DNA of 64,000 nucleotides from Siphonobacter curvatus (lineage in GTDB: Bacteria; Bacteroidota; Bacteroidia; Cytophagales; Spirosomataceae). Within the stretch, counting starts at the first letter, position 1; each line of letters begins with the position of its first letter. Below are positions 17,501-26,852 of this stretch, one piece after another. The notes under the pieces are model-generated. The model was not told where the DNA came from. It ran no database searches and worked only from the letters and a program-made list of their open reading frames with translations. Made by a program: the position numbers and the translations under genes. The stretch covers positions 64,501-128,500 of the forward strand of contig NZ_PTRA01000008.1 in NCBI RefSeq assembly GCF_002943425.1, in the 5' to 3' direction.

Positions 17501-18823
17501 ATGCAACTCCTATCGCAAGTAGTCTTTGCCTTAGTTGCAGGGTTAGTGGGCTGGATGATGGTTCGACGGATTCGAATCATTCAGCAAACGATCCAACTCG
17601 GCCGGGCCGAGGATTTGACGGATCAGCCGGGTCTTCGCTGGCGTACCATGCTCCGGATCGCGTTCGGGCAGCAACGCATGTTCGATCGACCGCTGGTGGG
17701 TATACTGCACTTATTGGTCTACGCGGGTTTCCTGTTGATCAACATCGAAGTACTGGAGATTGTACTGGATGGCTTACTCGGCACGCACCGACTTTTTGCT
17801 CCAGTATTAGGCGGTTTTTATCCGTTCCTGATTGATTTTTTTGAAGTATTGGCCCTGGGTGTACTCGTAGCCTGTGTACTCTTTTTGATTCGCCGGGATG
17901 CTCGGCTAGTGCCCCGTTTGCAAGCCCGTCAGCACCGGGAATTGAACGGCTGGCCCTTGCTGGATGCCAACGTTATTCTGATTACCGAGATCGTACTGAT
18001 GGTGGCCATTCTGAGTATGAATGCTGCTGATAGCTTGTTACAGGAACGCGGGCAGGCCCATTATCCGCTTGTGGGTGATTTTGTCATCAGCCAGTTTTTG
18101 AAGCCTGTTTTTGCGGGTTTTAGTACGGAAGCTTTGCTCGTCATCGAACGGGTCGCTTGGTGGTTTCATATTCTGGGCATTTTTGCCTTTGCCGTATACG
18201 TTACCTATTCCAAACACCTGCACATCTTTCTGGCCTTTCCGAACACCTATTTTACCCGATTTCAGCCGCAGGGAACCATGGATGCTATGCCTTCTGTCAC
18301 GCGGGAAGTAAAACTAATGCTCGGTACCGAAACGGATACGGGAACGCCGCCGGAAGCGGGCAGATTTGGAGCTAAAGACGTCATGGATCTTTCCTGGAAA
18401 AATCTCATGGACGCCTATTCCTGTACCGAATGCGGACGGTGTACGGCAGCTTGTCCGGCAAACCTGACGGGTAAGAAACTTTCGCCCCGGAAAATCATGA
18501 TGGATACCCGGGATCGGCTGGAAGACCTGGGAAAAAATCTGCAAACGAATGGCGGTGAGCTAAAGGACGACGGAAAATCACTACTGGGCGACTACATTCA
18601 AACGGAGGAATTACGAGCCTGTACAACCTGTCAGGCTTGCGTACAGGCCTGCCCTATTCTGATCAATCCACTTGACATTATTCTGCAATTGCGTCGGTAT
18701 CAGGCCATGGAGGAATCCAACGCTCCGGCCGCCTGGAATGCCATGTTCCAGAATGTGGAAAACAATCAGGCTCCGTGGAAATTCTCGCCCGGCGACCGCT
18801 TTAACTGGGCCGAGCAGTTGTAA
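17501..18823 (+). CDS. Membrane cytochrome b / bis-[4Fe-4S] oxidoreductase subunit (HdrE/DsrM-like fused to ferredoxin)
   Basis: A 440-aa protein. The N-terminal ~250 residues form about five or six membrane helices with candidate heme b ligands H70 (GILHLLVYAGF), H223 (WWFHILGIF) and H239/H241 (YSKHLHIFL), like the NarI/HdrE/DsrM family. The C-terminal part has two 4Fe-4S motifs: C308-x2-C-x2-C-x3-C (CTECGRCTAACP) and C374-x2-C-x2-C-x3-C (CTTCQACVQACP). Together with the next gene it resembles a quinone-linked HdrDE-type electron-transfer unit. The physiological partner is unknown. Confidence 0.88.
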   Translation: MQLLSQVVFALVAGLVGWMMVRRIRIIQQTIQLGRAEDLTDQPGLRWRTMLRIAFGQQRMFDRPLVGILHLLVYAGFLLINIEVLEIVLDGLLGTHRLFAPVLGGFYPFLIDFFEVLALGVLVACVLFLIRRDARLVPRLQARQHRELNGWPLLDANVILITEIVLMVAILSMNAADSLLQERGQAHYPLVGDFVISQFLKPVFAGFSTEALLVIERVAWWFHILGIFAFAVYVTYSKHLHIFLAFPNTYFTRFQPQGTMDAMPSVTREVKLMLGTETDTGTPPEAGRFGAKDVMDLSWKNLMDAYSCTECGRCTAACPANLTGKKLSPRKIMMDTRDRLEDLGKNLQTNGGELKDDGKSLLGDYIQTEELRACTTCQACVQACPILINPLDIILQLRRYQAMEESNAPAAWNAMFQNVENNQAPWKFSPGDRFNWAEQL

Positions 18824-18844
18824 CCGTTTCAAAGCAATTCGTGT

Positions 18845-19636
18845 ATGAGTATGGACTATAAAGTACCTACCATGGCCGAACTGATGGCTCATGGAGATAC
18901 GCCCGAGGTATTGTTCTGGGTGGGTTGTGCGGGCAGTTTCGACGACCGCTACAAACGCGTAACCGTTGCTTTTGCCAAGATTCTCAATCAGGCGGGGATC
19001 AAATTTGCGGTGCTGGGTACGGAAGAAAGCTGTACGGGTGATCCGGCTCGTCGGGCCGGAAATGAGTTTCTGTTTCAAATGCAAGCCTTAACCAATATTG
19101 AAGTGCTAAACGGATATGGTGTACAGAAAATCGTGACGGCCTGTCCCCACTGTTTCAATACGCTGAAAAACGAATATCCGGCTCTAGGCGGCACGTATGA
19201 AGTCATTCATCATTCCACCTTTCTCCAGCAGTTGCTTGATGAAGGCCGCCTGACCGTACAGGGCGGAGCCTTTCGTGGCCAGCGAATCACCTATCACGAT
19301 TCTTGTTATCTAGGGCGGGCGAATGGTGTATACGAAGCTCCACGGATTCTTATTCAGGCTCTGGATGCTGATTTGGTAGAAATGAAGCGTTCCCGCAAAA
19401 ACGGCCTCTGCTGCGGAGCGGGCGGTGCTCAGATGTTCAAGGAACCCGAACCCGGACGAAAGGACATCAACGTCGAACGAACGGAAGAAGCCCTACATAC
19501 CGGAGCGAAAACCATCGCCGTTGCCTGTCCTTTCTGTATGGTGATGATGACGGATGGGGTCAAAGCCAAAGAAAAAGAAGACCAGATCAAAGTCCTGGAT
19601 CTGGCCGAACTGATCAGTCAATCGAACGGCTGGTGA
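18845..19636 (+). CDS. CCG-domain Fe-S protein (HdrB/HdrD/LutA-like)
   Basis: A 263-aa cytosolic protein with two cysteine-rich CCG domains. The first includes the GCAGSFD, EESCTGDPARR and ACPHCFNTLKNEYP cysteines. The second includes HDSCYLGRANGVYEAPR, CCGAGGAQMF and ACPFCMVMM. CCG domains in heterodisulfide reductase bind a noncubane [4Fe-4S] cluster that handles disulfide or thiol chemistry. It starts 21 bp after the membrane subunit, so the two form one operon. It converges with the next gene with a 3-bp gap. Confidence 0.88.
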   Translation: MSMDYKVPTMAELMAHGDTPEVLFWVGCAGSFDDRYKRVTVAFAKILNQAGIKFAVLGTEESCTGDPARRAGNEFLFQMQALTNIEVLNGYGVQKIVTACPHCFNTLKNEYPALGGTYEVIHHSTFLQQLLDEGRLTVQGGAFRGQRITYHDSCYLGRANGVYEAPRILIQALDADLVEMKRSRKNGLCCGAGGAQMFKEPEPGRKDINVERTEEALHTGAKTIAVACPFCMVMMTDGVKAKEKEDQIKVLDLAELISQSNGW

Positions 19637-19639
19637 GCC

Positions 19640-20428
19640 TTACGGAAACGCCAGCGGATCGGGATACTGAAAGGTGTACGCCAGTTGCTTGATGAGTTTT
19701 TCCGGTGAAATTACTTTGAACGGAACGGGTGCTTCCGGTTCTTCGAATACAGGCGGAGCCCAGCCCTGTTGTTCCGCGTTTCGTTCGTAGATGGCCCGCC
19801 GTACCGGATGCTCGGGAGCTACCACGTTGAAGGTTTCATTCCAGACGTCCTGTTGTAAGAGGGTCTCAATAATGCCAATGACGTCGTCACGGTGCACAAA
19901 GTTGACGGGTACATCTCCGGTATCTACCGTTTTTCCAATGAAGTACTTCCCGGCAATGCGGTCATAGCCCATCAGGCCACCGCAGCGGAGTACGGTCAGG
20001 GGAAGCGTGCTTTCCTGTAGCAGATGTTCAACGGTAATCAAAGGATGATTCTCCAGCGTTGGTCCGTATTCATCGAGTACCGTACTGGTTTCGGGATACA
20101 CGGAAGTCGAGGAAATGTAGATTAGCTTTCCTCGAAAGTCGGTCATCTGGTGGAGTAACTGGCGAATTTGTTGCGGATGAAAATCGTCGCCCTGCGAGCT
20201 GGCTCGGGGTGGAATACTGATGATCAGTACCTCCGCCTGAAGTAAAGCCGCCAGATCGCCTACGGGTTCGGGATTGAAATTCAGAAGCACGGGCTGAATG
20301 CCTGCCTGCCTTAACACGGGCAGTTTTGCTTCTGAGGTGGTCGTTCCGATCACCGTATGCCCTTGTTCGGCCAGTGCTTTGCCCAGCGGTAAGCCCAGCC
20401 AGCCGCAACCCAGAATACTAACGTTCAT
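19640..20428 (-). CDS. NAD(P)-binding epimerase/reductase, YeeZ-like SDR
   Basis: A 262-aa Rossmann-fold protein. The dinucleotide motif ILGCGWLGLPLG is at residues 5-16, followed by an acid- and Thr-rich substrate region. ISSTSVYPE and HRDDVIGIIE are typical of extended SDR proteins, although the YxxxK catalytic pair is not evident. This fits the atypical YeeZ-like group. The substrate is unknown. It is followed upstream on the same strand by nadD, 4 bp away, suggesting an operon. Confidence 0.8.
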   Translation of the reverse strand: MNVSILGCGWLGLPLGKALAEQGHTVIGTTTSEAKLPVLRQAGIQPVLLNFNPEPVGDLAALLQAEVLIISIPPRASSQGDDFHPQQIRQLLHQMTDFRGKLIYISSTSVYPETSTVLDEYGPTLENHPLITVEHLLQESTLPLTVLRCGGLMGYDRIAGKYFIGKTVDTGDVPVNFVHRDDVIGIIETLLQQDVWNETFNVVAPEHPVRRAIYERNAEQQGWAPPVFEEPEAPVPFKVISPEKLIKQLAYTFQYPDPLAFP

Positions 20429-20432
20429 TGCT

Positions 20433-21005
20433 TTAGACGTAAAATTTTTTCCAGCGAATATAGGCTTCTACTTCTTCGGGGACCATATACCGAATGGTTC
20501 GTTCGGCCTTGATTTGTGCCCGGATAAAGGTAGCCGAAATATCCAGCAGGGGCGATTCCACAAGCCGGACGTTGGGATGATCTACCAGATCGCTCGGCTC
20601 AGCATTGGGCCGGGGATAGACGTACAGACCAAATTCACTTAGAATTCGCTCGTGTTCTTTCCAGTTTGGAAACTGGCCCAGGTTATCGCCGCCAATGATG
20701 AGTCGAAAGGAATGCTGGGGAAACTTCTCCTGTAGCTTCAGCAGGGTATCGATGGTATAACTCGGACGCGGCATGGTAAACTCCACATCACTGACTTTGA
20801 ACTTGGAATTGTTCTGGATGGCCAGCGAAACCAGTTTGTAGCGATCTTCCTCGTGTAGCAGTTGCTTATTCTTTTTGAAAGGATTCTGGGGAGAAACCAC
20901 AAACCAAACCTGATCCAGATCGGTCGTCTCAGCCATAACGTTTGCTACAATCAAATGGCCGATATGAATGGGATTAAACGAACCGAAAAAGAGACCAATG
21001 TTCAT
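20433..21005 (-). CDS. nadD: Nicotinate-nucleotide adenylyltransferase
   Basis: A 190-aa enzyme that adenylates nicotinate mononucleotide in NAD synthesis. The nucleotidyltransferase motif FFGSFNPIHIGHL (HxGH) is at the N-terminus and the SATFIRAQIK motif (ISSTxIR class) near residue 160. Length and motif spacing are normal. It begins an apparent two-gene unit with the SDR gene downstream. Confidence 0.93.
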   Translation of the reverse strand: MNIGLFFGSFNPIHIGHLIVANVMAETTDLDQVWFVVSPQNPFKKNKQLLHEEDRYKLVSLAIQNNSKFKVSDVEFTMPRPSYTIDTLLKLQEKFPQHSFRLIIGGDNLGQFPNWKEHERILSEFGLYVYPRPNAEPSDLVDHPNVRLVESPLLDISATFIRAQIKAERTIRYMVPEEVEAYIRWKKFYV

Positions 21006-21101
21006 GTTGTTATTAGTTTTAGGGGATCGTTGTTGGTTGTTCGTTGATTGTTACTGAGCAAATTACCAACAACTATTAACAAACAACTACCAACTAAATA
21101 C

Positions 21102-22364
21102 TTACTCTTCCGCCTGATCCAGCCACGATTTCGGTAACTCCTTGGTGGCCCGGGCTCCGAGTGTGCGGATTTTTTCGGCTGTACGAATCAGATTGCCCTT
21201 GCCTTCATGGAGTTTCTTGACGGCCTCGTCGTAAGCGGATTGCGACGATTTCAGCGTATCACCTACTTTTTGTAAGTCGCGAATAAAGCCTTCAAATTTG
21301 TCGTACAGTTCGCCGCTCAAGCGGGCAATTTCCAGTGAATTCTTACTCTGCTTTTCGAATTTCCAGAGACTCGATACCGTACGCAAGGTAGCCAGTAAGG
21401 TGGTAGGGCTGACCAGTACGATCCGCCGTTCCCAGGCAAAGTTAAACAGCTCGTTATCCGACTGAATGGCCAGACTAAACGCTGGCTCAATCGGCATAAA
21501 GAGCAAGACAAAATCGGGAGAAATCAGGCCCTGAGCCGTTTCGTAACGTTTCTCAGACAGAATCCGGATGTGGCTGCGGACAGAAGTCAGGTGAGCCGAG
21601 AGGTACTTATGCCGCTCGGTTTCGTCGTCGCAGCCAATGCAGCGTTCGTAGGCTACCAGTGAAACTTTGGCATCCACGATCAGATGCTTGTTGTCGGGTA
21701 AACAGATGACTACATCGGGCCGGATGATGCTGTTATCCACATTTTGGGTCAGTACCTGCGTCAGGTATTCTTTCCCTTTCACCAGACCCGAACGTTCCAG
21801 TACTTTTTCCAGAATCACTTCGCCCCAATTCCCCTGCTGTTTCGTATCGCCCTTGAGGGCTTTGGCGAGGTTATCGGCATCCTGACTGAGCCGCTGGCTT
21901 AAGTCGTGTAGTTTGCGTACTTCGGCGAGCAAACTGACCTTATCCCGCAGTTCTTCCTTGTAGCTTTCTTCAATCTTGCGTTCGAATGCCTGAATCTTCT
22001 CGCCCAGTGGATGAAGAATCTGATGTAGATTGACCTGATTCTGCTCCGTAAAGCGACGCGATTTTTCTTCGAGCAAGTCGTTGGCCAAGAGCCGAAATTG
22101 GGCGGAGAGTTCTTCCTGTTGGAAGTGAAGTTTATCTTCCAAATTGCGGTAATCGGCTTCCAGAGCCGCCAGCTGACGGTTCAGATCCAGCGTACCACCG
22201 CGTTCTTTTTCCAGAGCCGTTCGGAGCTGAGCGTTCTCGTCACGGACGGTTTTCAGCGAAGCTTCCGCCACCCGTACCTGCGAACTACTCTGCCCTTTGG
22301 CAACCAGCCACGCGGCCACGGCTCCAATCACCAGCCCGAGAAAAAGAAAGAGGAAATCGCTCAA
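21102..22364 (-). CDS. rmuC: DNA recombination protein RmuC
   Basis: A 420-aa protein with one N-terminal membrane helix (FLFLFLGLVIGAVAAWLVAKG), a coiled coil to about residue 125, and the RmuC nuclease-like domain with GNWGEVILEKVLERSGL, RPDVVICLPDNKHLIVDAKVSL and FMPIEPAF. RmuC limits recombination between inverted repeats and is predicted to be a PD-(D/E)XK-type nuclease; D-x(n)-DAK residues fit that. A TTATCCACA occurs within the gene at 21733-21741. Confidence 0.92.
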   Translation of the reverse strand: MSDFLFLFLGLVIGAVAAWLVAKGQSSSQVRVAEASLKTVRDENAQLRTALEKERGGTLDLNRQLAALEADYRNLEDKLHFQQEELSAQFRLLANDLLEEKSRRFTEQNQVNLHQILHPLGEKIQAFERKIEESYKEELRDKVSLLAEVRKLHDLSQRLSQDADNLAKALKGDTKQQGNWGEVILEKVLERSGLVKGKEYLTQVLTQNVDNSIIRPDVVICLPDNKHLIVDAKVSLVAYERCIGCDDETERHKYLSAHLTSVRSHIRILSEKRYETAQGLISPDFVLLFMPIEPAFSLAIQSDNELFNFAWERRIVLVSPTTLLATLRTVSSLWKFEKQSKNSLEIARLSGELYDKFEGFIRDLQKVGDTLKSSQSAYDEAVKKLHEGKGNLIRTAEKIRTLGARATKELPKSWLDQAEE

Positions 22365-22383
22365 GAATCAGCCGATTAAAAAC

Positions 22384-22584
22384 TTAATTCAAATGGGGTT
22401 TCAGGATGTTCGACACCCGAACATCTGCTTCCTGCTGTAATAAAGGGAACGCCTTAACCAACTCCGTTGGAGTCGCTGGCTGGCGATCTTCAACGATTTC
22501 TGTAATCGTAGTAAAAGGCAAACGATCGAGTAACTGCTTCATAAAAACAGCCTGATCTTCGGGTATATCAATTGTAATTTTCAT
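22384..22584 (-). CDS. Small protein with antitoxin-like N-terminus, unknown function
   Basis: A 66-aa protein from the ATG at 22584 (MKITIDIPEDQAVFMKQLLD). The beta-strand plus amphipathic helix at the start resembles ribbon-helix-helix or Phd-type antitoxin N-termini seen in many Bacteroidota small proteins. No toxin gene is adjacent, and its 3' neighbour is rmuC (19 bp). Function is unassigned. The longer frame to 22599 adds only five residues. Confidence 0.6.
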   Translation of the reverse strand: MKITIDIPEDQAVFMKQLLDRLPFTTITEIVEDRQPATPTELVKAFPLLQQEADVRVSNILKPHLN

Positions 22585-22817
22585 GACTTTACGCTTCACA
22601 TTTAATGTTTGATGGGCCTAAGGTTTGATCGCACTTCAAGGCTAACCTTGAGTTAGGTTTAAGGTTCGAATTCATTTGAAGTTTGATAGTAACCCACCCA
22701 TTCCAAACGTATGAAACCTTAAACCCCTATCAATCAGTTCACAAAAACTCAAACTTTAAACCCTCAAAACTTTTCAAACCCTAGATACCGATCAACTTAC
22801 AACCAGCAACTAAAAAT

Positions 22818-23888
22818 CTAAACGGCTCCTTCTTTCAAACGTTCAGCGTTTTCAGCGATCCGAAGCTGTTCGATAAAATCGCCAATGTCTCCATCCATCA
22901 CCGAAGGAAGGTTATGCACGGTATAGCCGATACGGTGATCCGTCACGCGGGATTGTGGATAATTGTATGTCCGGATTTTATCGGAACGGTCACCGGAGCC
23001 TACCATGCTTTTACGGGCACCCGAAATCTCAGCCTGTTGTTTAGCCAGTTCCATTTCGTAAAGCCGTGAACGCAGTACCGTCATGGCTTTCTCAAAGTTC
23101 TTGATCTGCGAACGTTCGTCCTGGCATTGTACGACCAGACCCGTGGGCAAGTGCGTGACCCGAACGGCTGAATACGTGGTGTTTACGGACTGTCCACCGG
23201 CACCCGACGAACAGAAGGTATCCTTCCGAATGTCGTTCATGTTGATCTGTACGTCCACTTCTTCCGCTTCGGGCAGTACCGCTACCGATGCGGCTGACGT
23301 GTGAATACGGCCCTGCGTTTCGGTGGCAGGTACGCGTTGCACGCGGTGTACGCCCGATTCGAATTTAAGTTTTCCGTATACGTCTTCCCCCTGTACCGAA
23401 ACGATGATTTCCTTGAAACCACCCGAGCTACCTTCGGTTTGGTCCATAATCTGGAACTGCCAGCCCTGATTCTGGGCAAAACGTTGGTACATCCGGAATA
23501 TATCACCGGCAAAAATGGCCGCTTCGTCGCCACCCGTACCCCCGCGAACTTCGAGGATGATGTTCCGGCTGTCGTTGGGATCTTTCGGAATCAGTAGTTC
23601 TTTCAGCTCCTGTTCGAGTACTTCCTGATTGGGCTCGAGTTCGTCGAGTTCCATCTTAGCCATTTCCCGAAACTCTTCGTCTTTTTCCGTCGTCAGTACT
23701 TCTTTAGCCGAGGCAATTTGTCCCAACAGCAATTGGTACTCTTCGTATTTTTTGACGATTTTTTCCAGGTCTTTGTACTCTTTACTCAGGGTTTTATATC
23801 GTTTCACATCGCTGGCCACTTCGGGCTGAACGATCTGCTGGGATACTTCGTGGAAGCGTTCGCGTATGGCTTCTAATTGCTCAAGCAT
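22818..23888 (-). CDS. prfA: Peptide chain release factor 1
   Basis: A 356-aa class I release factor for UAG/UAA. The codon-reading tripeptide PAT is at residues 187-189 ([14 protein letters not shown]) and the catalytic GGQ at 231-233. It keeps the [13 protein letters not shown] version that I recall from Bacteroidota RF1. There is no internal frameshift, unlike many prfB genes. The ATG at 23888 is preceded by a promoter at 23957-23964. Confidence 0.95.
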   Translation of the reverse strand: MLEQLEAIRERFHEVSQQIVQPEVASDVKRYKTLSKEYKDLEKIVKKYEEYQLLLGQIASAKEVLTTEKDEEFREMAKMELDELEPNQEVLEQELKELLIPKDPNDSRNIILEVRGGTGGDEAAIFAGDIFRMYQRFAQNQGWQFQIMDQTEGSSGGFKEIIVSVQGEDVYGKLKFESGVHRVQRVPATETQGRIHTSAASVAVLPEAEEVDVQINMNDIRKDTFCSSGAGGQSVNTTYSAVRVTHLPTGLVVQCQDERSQIKNFEKAMTVLRSRLYEMELAKQQAEISGARKSMVGSGDRSDKIRTYNYPQSRVTDHRIGYTVHNLPSVMDGDIGDFIEQLRIAENAERLKEGAV

Positions 23889-23956
23889 AAGGATACTATG
23901 AATAGGTTTTCCCTACTGACGGAAAACGTTGCTTTTAAACAAGGACAAATTTTCCA

Positions 23957-23964
23957 CAAAGATA
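23957..23964 (-). promoter_or_regulatory. prfA -7 promoter element
   Basis: Minus-strand TATCTTTG (TAnnTTTG), with a TTG 17 nt upstream (complement of CAA at 23982-23984). The leader would be about 60 nt. Confidence 0.5.
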
Positions 23965-24072
23965 ACTATAATAAGATGTACCAACCACAGAACCTAAAGC
24001 AAAGGCTTCGCGTTGAGTAAGATAAGTACTGCTGATTTTTAATTCTTTTTGAGAACTTCTTACATTTACTGC

Positions 24073-24450
24073 GTGAAATTCTTCAAAAGCATAGGAGTTT
24101 TTTGTTTGCTGGTACTGAGCGTGCATTCTGCTTGGGCCATCGATATTCCTTTGTTCGGAAAAACCCGAAAAGTCGTCATCAATGGGCAGGTGGTGCGGGT
24201 ACGGCGAGCAAACGTCATTTTGAAGGTGAGTCCAGACGTACGGATCACCGCTTTTAATACACCTTGGGGTCGTCGACAATTTGACAAGCTGAGCGAATTC
24301 ATCAATTTACCCTTCTTACGGGCGGATCGCGTCTTTGCTCCTCCTTCATATCTTCGAGTGCTTACTCCGGCCCCGAACGAAGGCCCCGACTTTACCTCTT
24401 TTTCCACGCCGGCTCTTTCAAAGAAATTTCCCCAGCTGGCTGCCCGTTAA
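24073..24450 (+). CDS. Small secreted protein, unknown function
   Basis: A 125-aa protein from a GTG at 24073 (MKFFKSIGVFCLLVLSVHSAWA, a good signal peptide). The longer frame from a TTG at 24049 would bury the signal peptide. The mature part is basic and Pro/Phe-rich and has no domain I recognise. It sits 15 bp before a lipoprotein gene on the same strand, so both probably belong to one envelope unit. The opposite-strand frame over this stretch lacks any such feature. Confidence 0.6.
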   Translation: MKFFKSIGVFCLLVLSVHSAWAIDIPLFGKTRKVVINGQVVRVRRANVILKVSPDVRITAFNTPWGRRQFDKLSEFINLPFLRADRVFAPPSYLRVLTPAPNEGPDFTSFSTPALSKKFPQLAAR

Positions 24451-24465
24451 CGAAGCACACCGATT

Positions 24466-25041
24466 ATGAAACGAGTAGCAAGTGTACTTGTGGTAAGTAC
24501 GCTCCTGGTTACGTCCTGCGAATTCAAACGCCTGGATACTGCTAAAATGCAGCAGGAAATACAAAATCAGAAGATTAAGCACGTGACCAGTGCTCAGGTT
24601 TCTACCTTGGCTACTGAGCAGGGGGATGCCATAGGCCGGGTTATTGATCGTCAACCCATCCGGGCTTTATCGACCAAAGCTTTGGTGGATTCGCTCGCTC
24701 AGGCGTATGGAGCCCGTATTGAATTTGTACCGGTTGCTCAGTGGAATCAGCCTCGCTTTGATGCCAAGACGAAAGAAGTCTTCGCGGCATATCGGTACAA
24801 TGCCGAAAAACAATTGCCGCAGGAAAATAACATCCAGAAAATTGGCGATGGCAGCGAATGGCTGTATACGATTCCTGTGGTTATGACGCCGGAATTGACG
24901 ACAGCAATTAACCGAAAGCAGCTTCCTACCCTTCAACCGCAAAAAGAAAAGGAATTGCTGGGTTTGTGGGCCGTTCATTTAAGCCGAAAAGAAATTGTCC
25001 GCCGAATTGACCCAAAAACGCTGGAAAAAGGTAAATTGTAA
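24466..25041 (+). CDS. Lipoprotein of unknown function
   Basis: A 191-aa protein with an SpII signal (VSTLLVTSC, lipobox Cys18). The mature part is rich in charged residues and contains QGDAIGRVIDRQPI and a C-terminal LLGLWAVHLSRKEIVRRIDPK helix. A resemblance to small heme-binding PAS-like periplasmic proteins (Tll0287/DUF3365) crossed my mind, but no CxxCH is present, so no function is assigned. A strong terminator follows. Confidence 0.75.
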   Translation: MKRVASVLVVSTLLVTSCEFKRLDTAKMQQEIQNQKIKHVTSAQVSTLATEQGDAIGRVIDRQPIRALSTKALVDSLAQAYGARIEFVPVAQWNQPRFDAKTKEVFAAYRYNAEKQLPQENNIQKIGDGSEWLYTIPVVMTPELTTAINRKQLPTLQPQKEKELLGLWAVHLSRKEIVRRIDPKTLEKGKL

Positions 25042-25063
25042 GACCTTGCATCGCCTCTACCTG

Positions 25064-25095
25064 AAAAAACGTTTCTACTGCTGGAAACGTTTTTT
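25064..25095 (+). terminator. Terminator after the lipoprotein gene
   Basis: AAAAAACGTTTC (25064-25075) pairs with GAAACGTTTTTT (25084-25095), 8-nt loop. The in-frame TTG at 25095 that would extend the next gene lies in its T tract. Confidence 0.85.
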
Positions 25096-25130
25096 TGATA
25101 CCAAAACGGCATTATTATAGCTTATCCTTC

Positions 25131-26783
25131 ATGGAAAATCATTCTGATAAAAACATCCGCAACAGTACGTCGATGATTCGCTTACCGATGTTACTGGCGG
25201 CTACGCTGGCCGGGGGTATCCTGATCGGAGCGACCTTTTTTGGGGGCCGCACCCGCTATTCCGGTGATCTGGTACGCAACCTCAATAAGTTCCGGGAAGT
25301 ACTAACCTGGATTGATAACGCGTACGTCGATTCGGTAAATACAGACACGTTGGTAGACTATTCGCTGGAAAAGATGATGACGCACCTGGACCCCCACAGC
25401 GTCTATATTCCCAAGAAAGAGGTAGCGGCGGCCAAAGCCCAGCTTGAATCGGGTTTTGACGGTATTGGTGTGGAGTTCAATATTTTTAACGATACAGTTT
25501 TTGTGATCAATGCCATTCCCGGCGGACCAGCAGCTACGGCGGGCATGCGTTCGGGGGATCGGTTGATTCGGGCGGATGGTACGCCACTGACCGGAAAGAA
25601 AGTGGATAATCAACTAATCTTTAGTAAGCTCCGGGGACCGGGCGGTTCGGCAGTGAAACTGGATATTCAGCGGCGGGGCGAAAAAAATCTACTGAATTTT
25701 AATGTAACTCGGGGGCGGATCCCTTCCTATTCCGTCTCGGCTAGCTATCTCATTGACGGCAATACGGGTTATATCAAAATTGATCGTTTTGCGGAATCGA
25801 CTTACAATGAATTTCGCAGTCAGCTGGCTTCGCTCAAGAAACAAGGGATGAGTCGGCTGGTACTGGACTTACGCGGCAACGGTGGTGGCTTCAAAGATCG
25901 GGCTACGGATATTGTGGACGAATTAATGGGTGGTAATAAGCTCATCGTAAAGACCGACGGCAAGGGTACGCAATTCGACGATGAAACCTACGCCCGTAAG
26001 GAAGGTCTCTTTGAAAAAGGAGCCGTTGTGTTACTGATTGACGAAAACTCAGCCTCGGCTTCCGAAATCGTGGCCGGAGCCTTGCAGGACCATGACCGGG
26101 CTTTACTGGTAGGTCGTCGTACGTTTGGAAAAGGGCTGGTACAGACGCCCGTCGATTTGTCTGATGGTTCACAGATCCGAATCACCGTTTCGCGGTACTA
26201 TACCCCCAGTGGCCGCTGTATTCAGAAACCCTACACTATTTACGATTCAGATGATCGCTACAAGGATGGCGAGTTATTTGTAGCGGACAGTATCAAATTT
26301 GATAAAAAACAGGCCTTCAAAACGGATAATGGCCGGGCAGTCTACGGCGGTGGTGGGATTATTCCCGATATTTTCGTTTCGGTAGATACGAGTTATCGTA
26401 CCAAATATCTGTATCAGCTAGCCGCTCGTAACGTCATTGCCGAGTACGCCTTCCGGTATGCACTGGACAATCGGGCTAAGTTGAGTGAACAAACGTTTAA
26501 AGACTATTTACAGAAATTTACGGTAAGCGATGCCATGATTAACGAAGTAGCGGCGATGGCGGCAGCCTCAGGAATCAAGCGAAATGAAGCCGATCTGTCC
26601 CGTTCTAAGCGTTACATGCAGGATCAGATTAAAGCCTTGGTCGCTAGTTATATCTGGGAAAAGCGTTCAAGTACGGCGGGGCTCCGCAATGAGTTGTATC
26701 AGGTTCTAAACGCGAACGATCCTTTGTATAAGAAAGCACTGGTGTATTTCCCGCAGGCGGATCAAATGGCGGCGAAACAGTAA
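25131..26783 (+). CDS. C-terminal processing peptidase, S41 family (CtpA/Prc-like)
   Basis: A 550-aa periplasmic serine protease anchored by an N-terminal helix (LPMLLAATLAGGILIGATFF). A PDZ domain (FDGIGVEFNIFNDTVFVINAIPGGPAATAGMRSGD) is followed by the S41 core. The Ser-Lys dyad lies in SASASEIVAGALQD (near 307) and FGKGLVQ (near 332). A C-terminal helical extension of about 150 residues follows. Such proteases trim or degrade periplasmic proteins. The ATG at 25131 is preferred over the TTG at 25095, which is inside a terminator. Confidence 0.93.
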   Translation: MENHSDKNIRNSTSMIRLPMLLAATLAGGILIGATFFGGRTRYSGDLVRNLNKFREVLTWIDNAYVDSVNTDTLVDYSLEKMMTHLDPHSVYIPKKEVAAAKAQLESGFDGIGVEFNIFNDTVFVINAIPGGPAATAGMRSGDRLIRADGTPLTGKKVDNQLIFSKLRGPGGSAVKLDIQRRGEKNLLNFNVTRGRIPSYSVSASYLIDGNTGYIKIDRFAESTYNEFRSQLASLKKQGMSRLVLDLRGNGGGFKDRATDIVDELMGGNKLIVKTDGKGTQFDDETYARKEGLFEKGAVVLLIDENSASASEIVAGALQDHDRALLVGRRTFGKGLVQTPVDLSDGSQIRITVSRYYTPSGRCIQKPYTIYDSDDRYKDGELFVADSIKFDKKQAFKTDNGRAVYGGGGIIPDIFVSVDTSYRTKYLYQLAARNVIAEYAFRYALDNRAKLSEQTFKDYLQKFTVSDAMINEVAAMAAASGIKRNEADLSRSKRYMQDQIKALVASYIWEKRSSTAGLRNELYQVLNANDPLYKKALVYFPQADQMAAKQ

Positions 26784-26813
26784 TGAAGAACACGATTTGA
26801 TCAGATCGGTTTT

Positions 26814-26850
26814 ACAAAAAAGGAGGAGCTTCTTGCTTCTCCTTTTTTGT
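26814..26850. terminator. Bidirectional terminator between convergent genes
   Basis: ACAAAAAAGGAG (26814-26825) pairs with CTCCTTTTTTGT (26839-26850). It serves the S41 protease (+) and the envelope protein gene (-). Confidence 0.85.
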
Positions 26851-26852
26851 AA

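Noticed and set aside
22600-22817. Repeat-like A/C-rich sequence before the prfA end (recurrent AAACCT/TTTAAAC words)
   Set aside because: No fixed unit length or spacing, so it is not a CRISPR or tandem repeat; it looks like compositional bias.
22818-23888. [13 protein letters not shown] segment as an aberrant release factor
   Set aside because: This form, as far as I recall, is usual in Bacteroidota RF1, so it is not an anomaly.
24066-24407. Minus-strand 113-codon frame opposite the small secreted protein gene
   Set aside because: Basic, low-quality composition with no signal peptide or family; the plus-strand frame has a signal peptide and close spacing to a lipoprotein gene.
25095-25130. 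Longer S41 protease starting at a TTG
   Set aside because: That TTG is inside the T tract of the preceding terminator.
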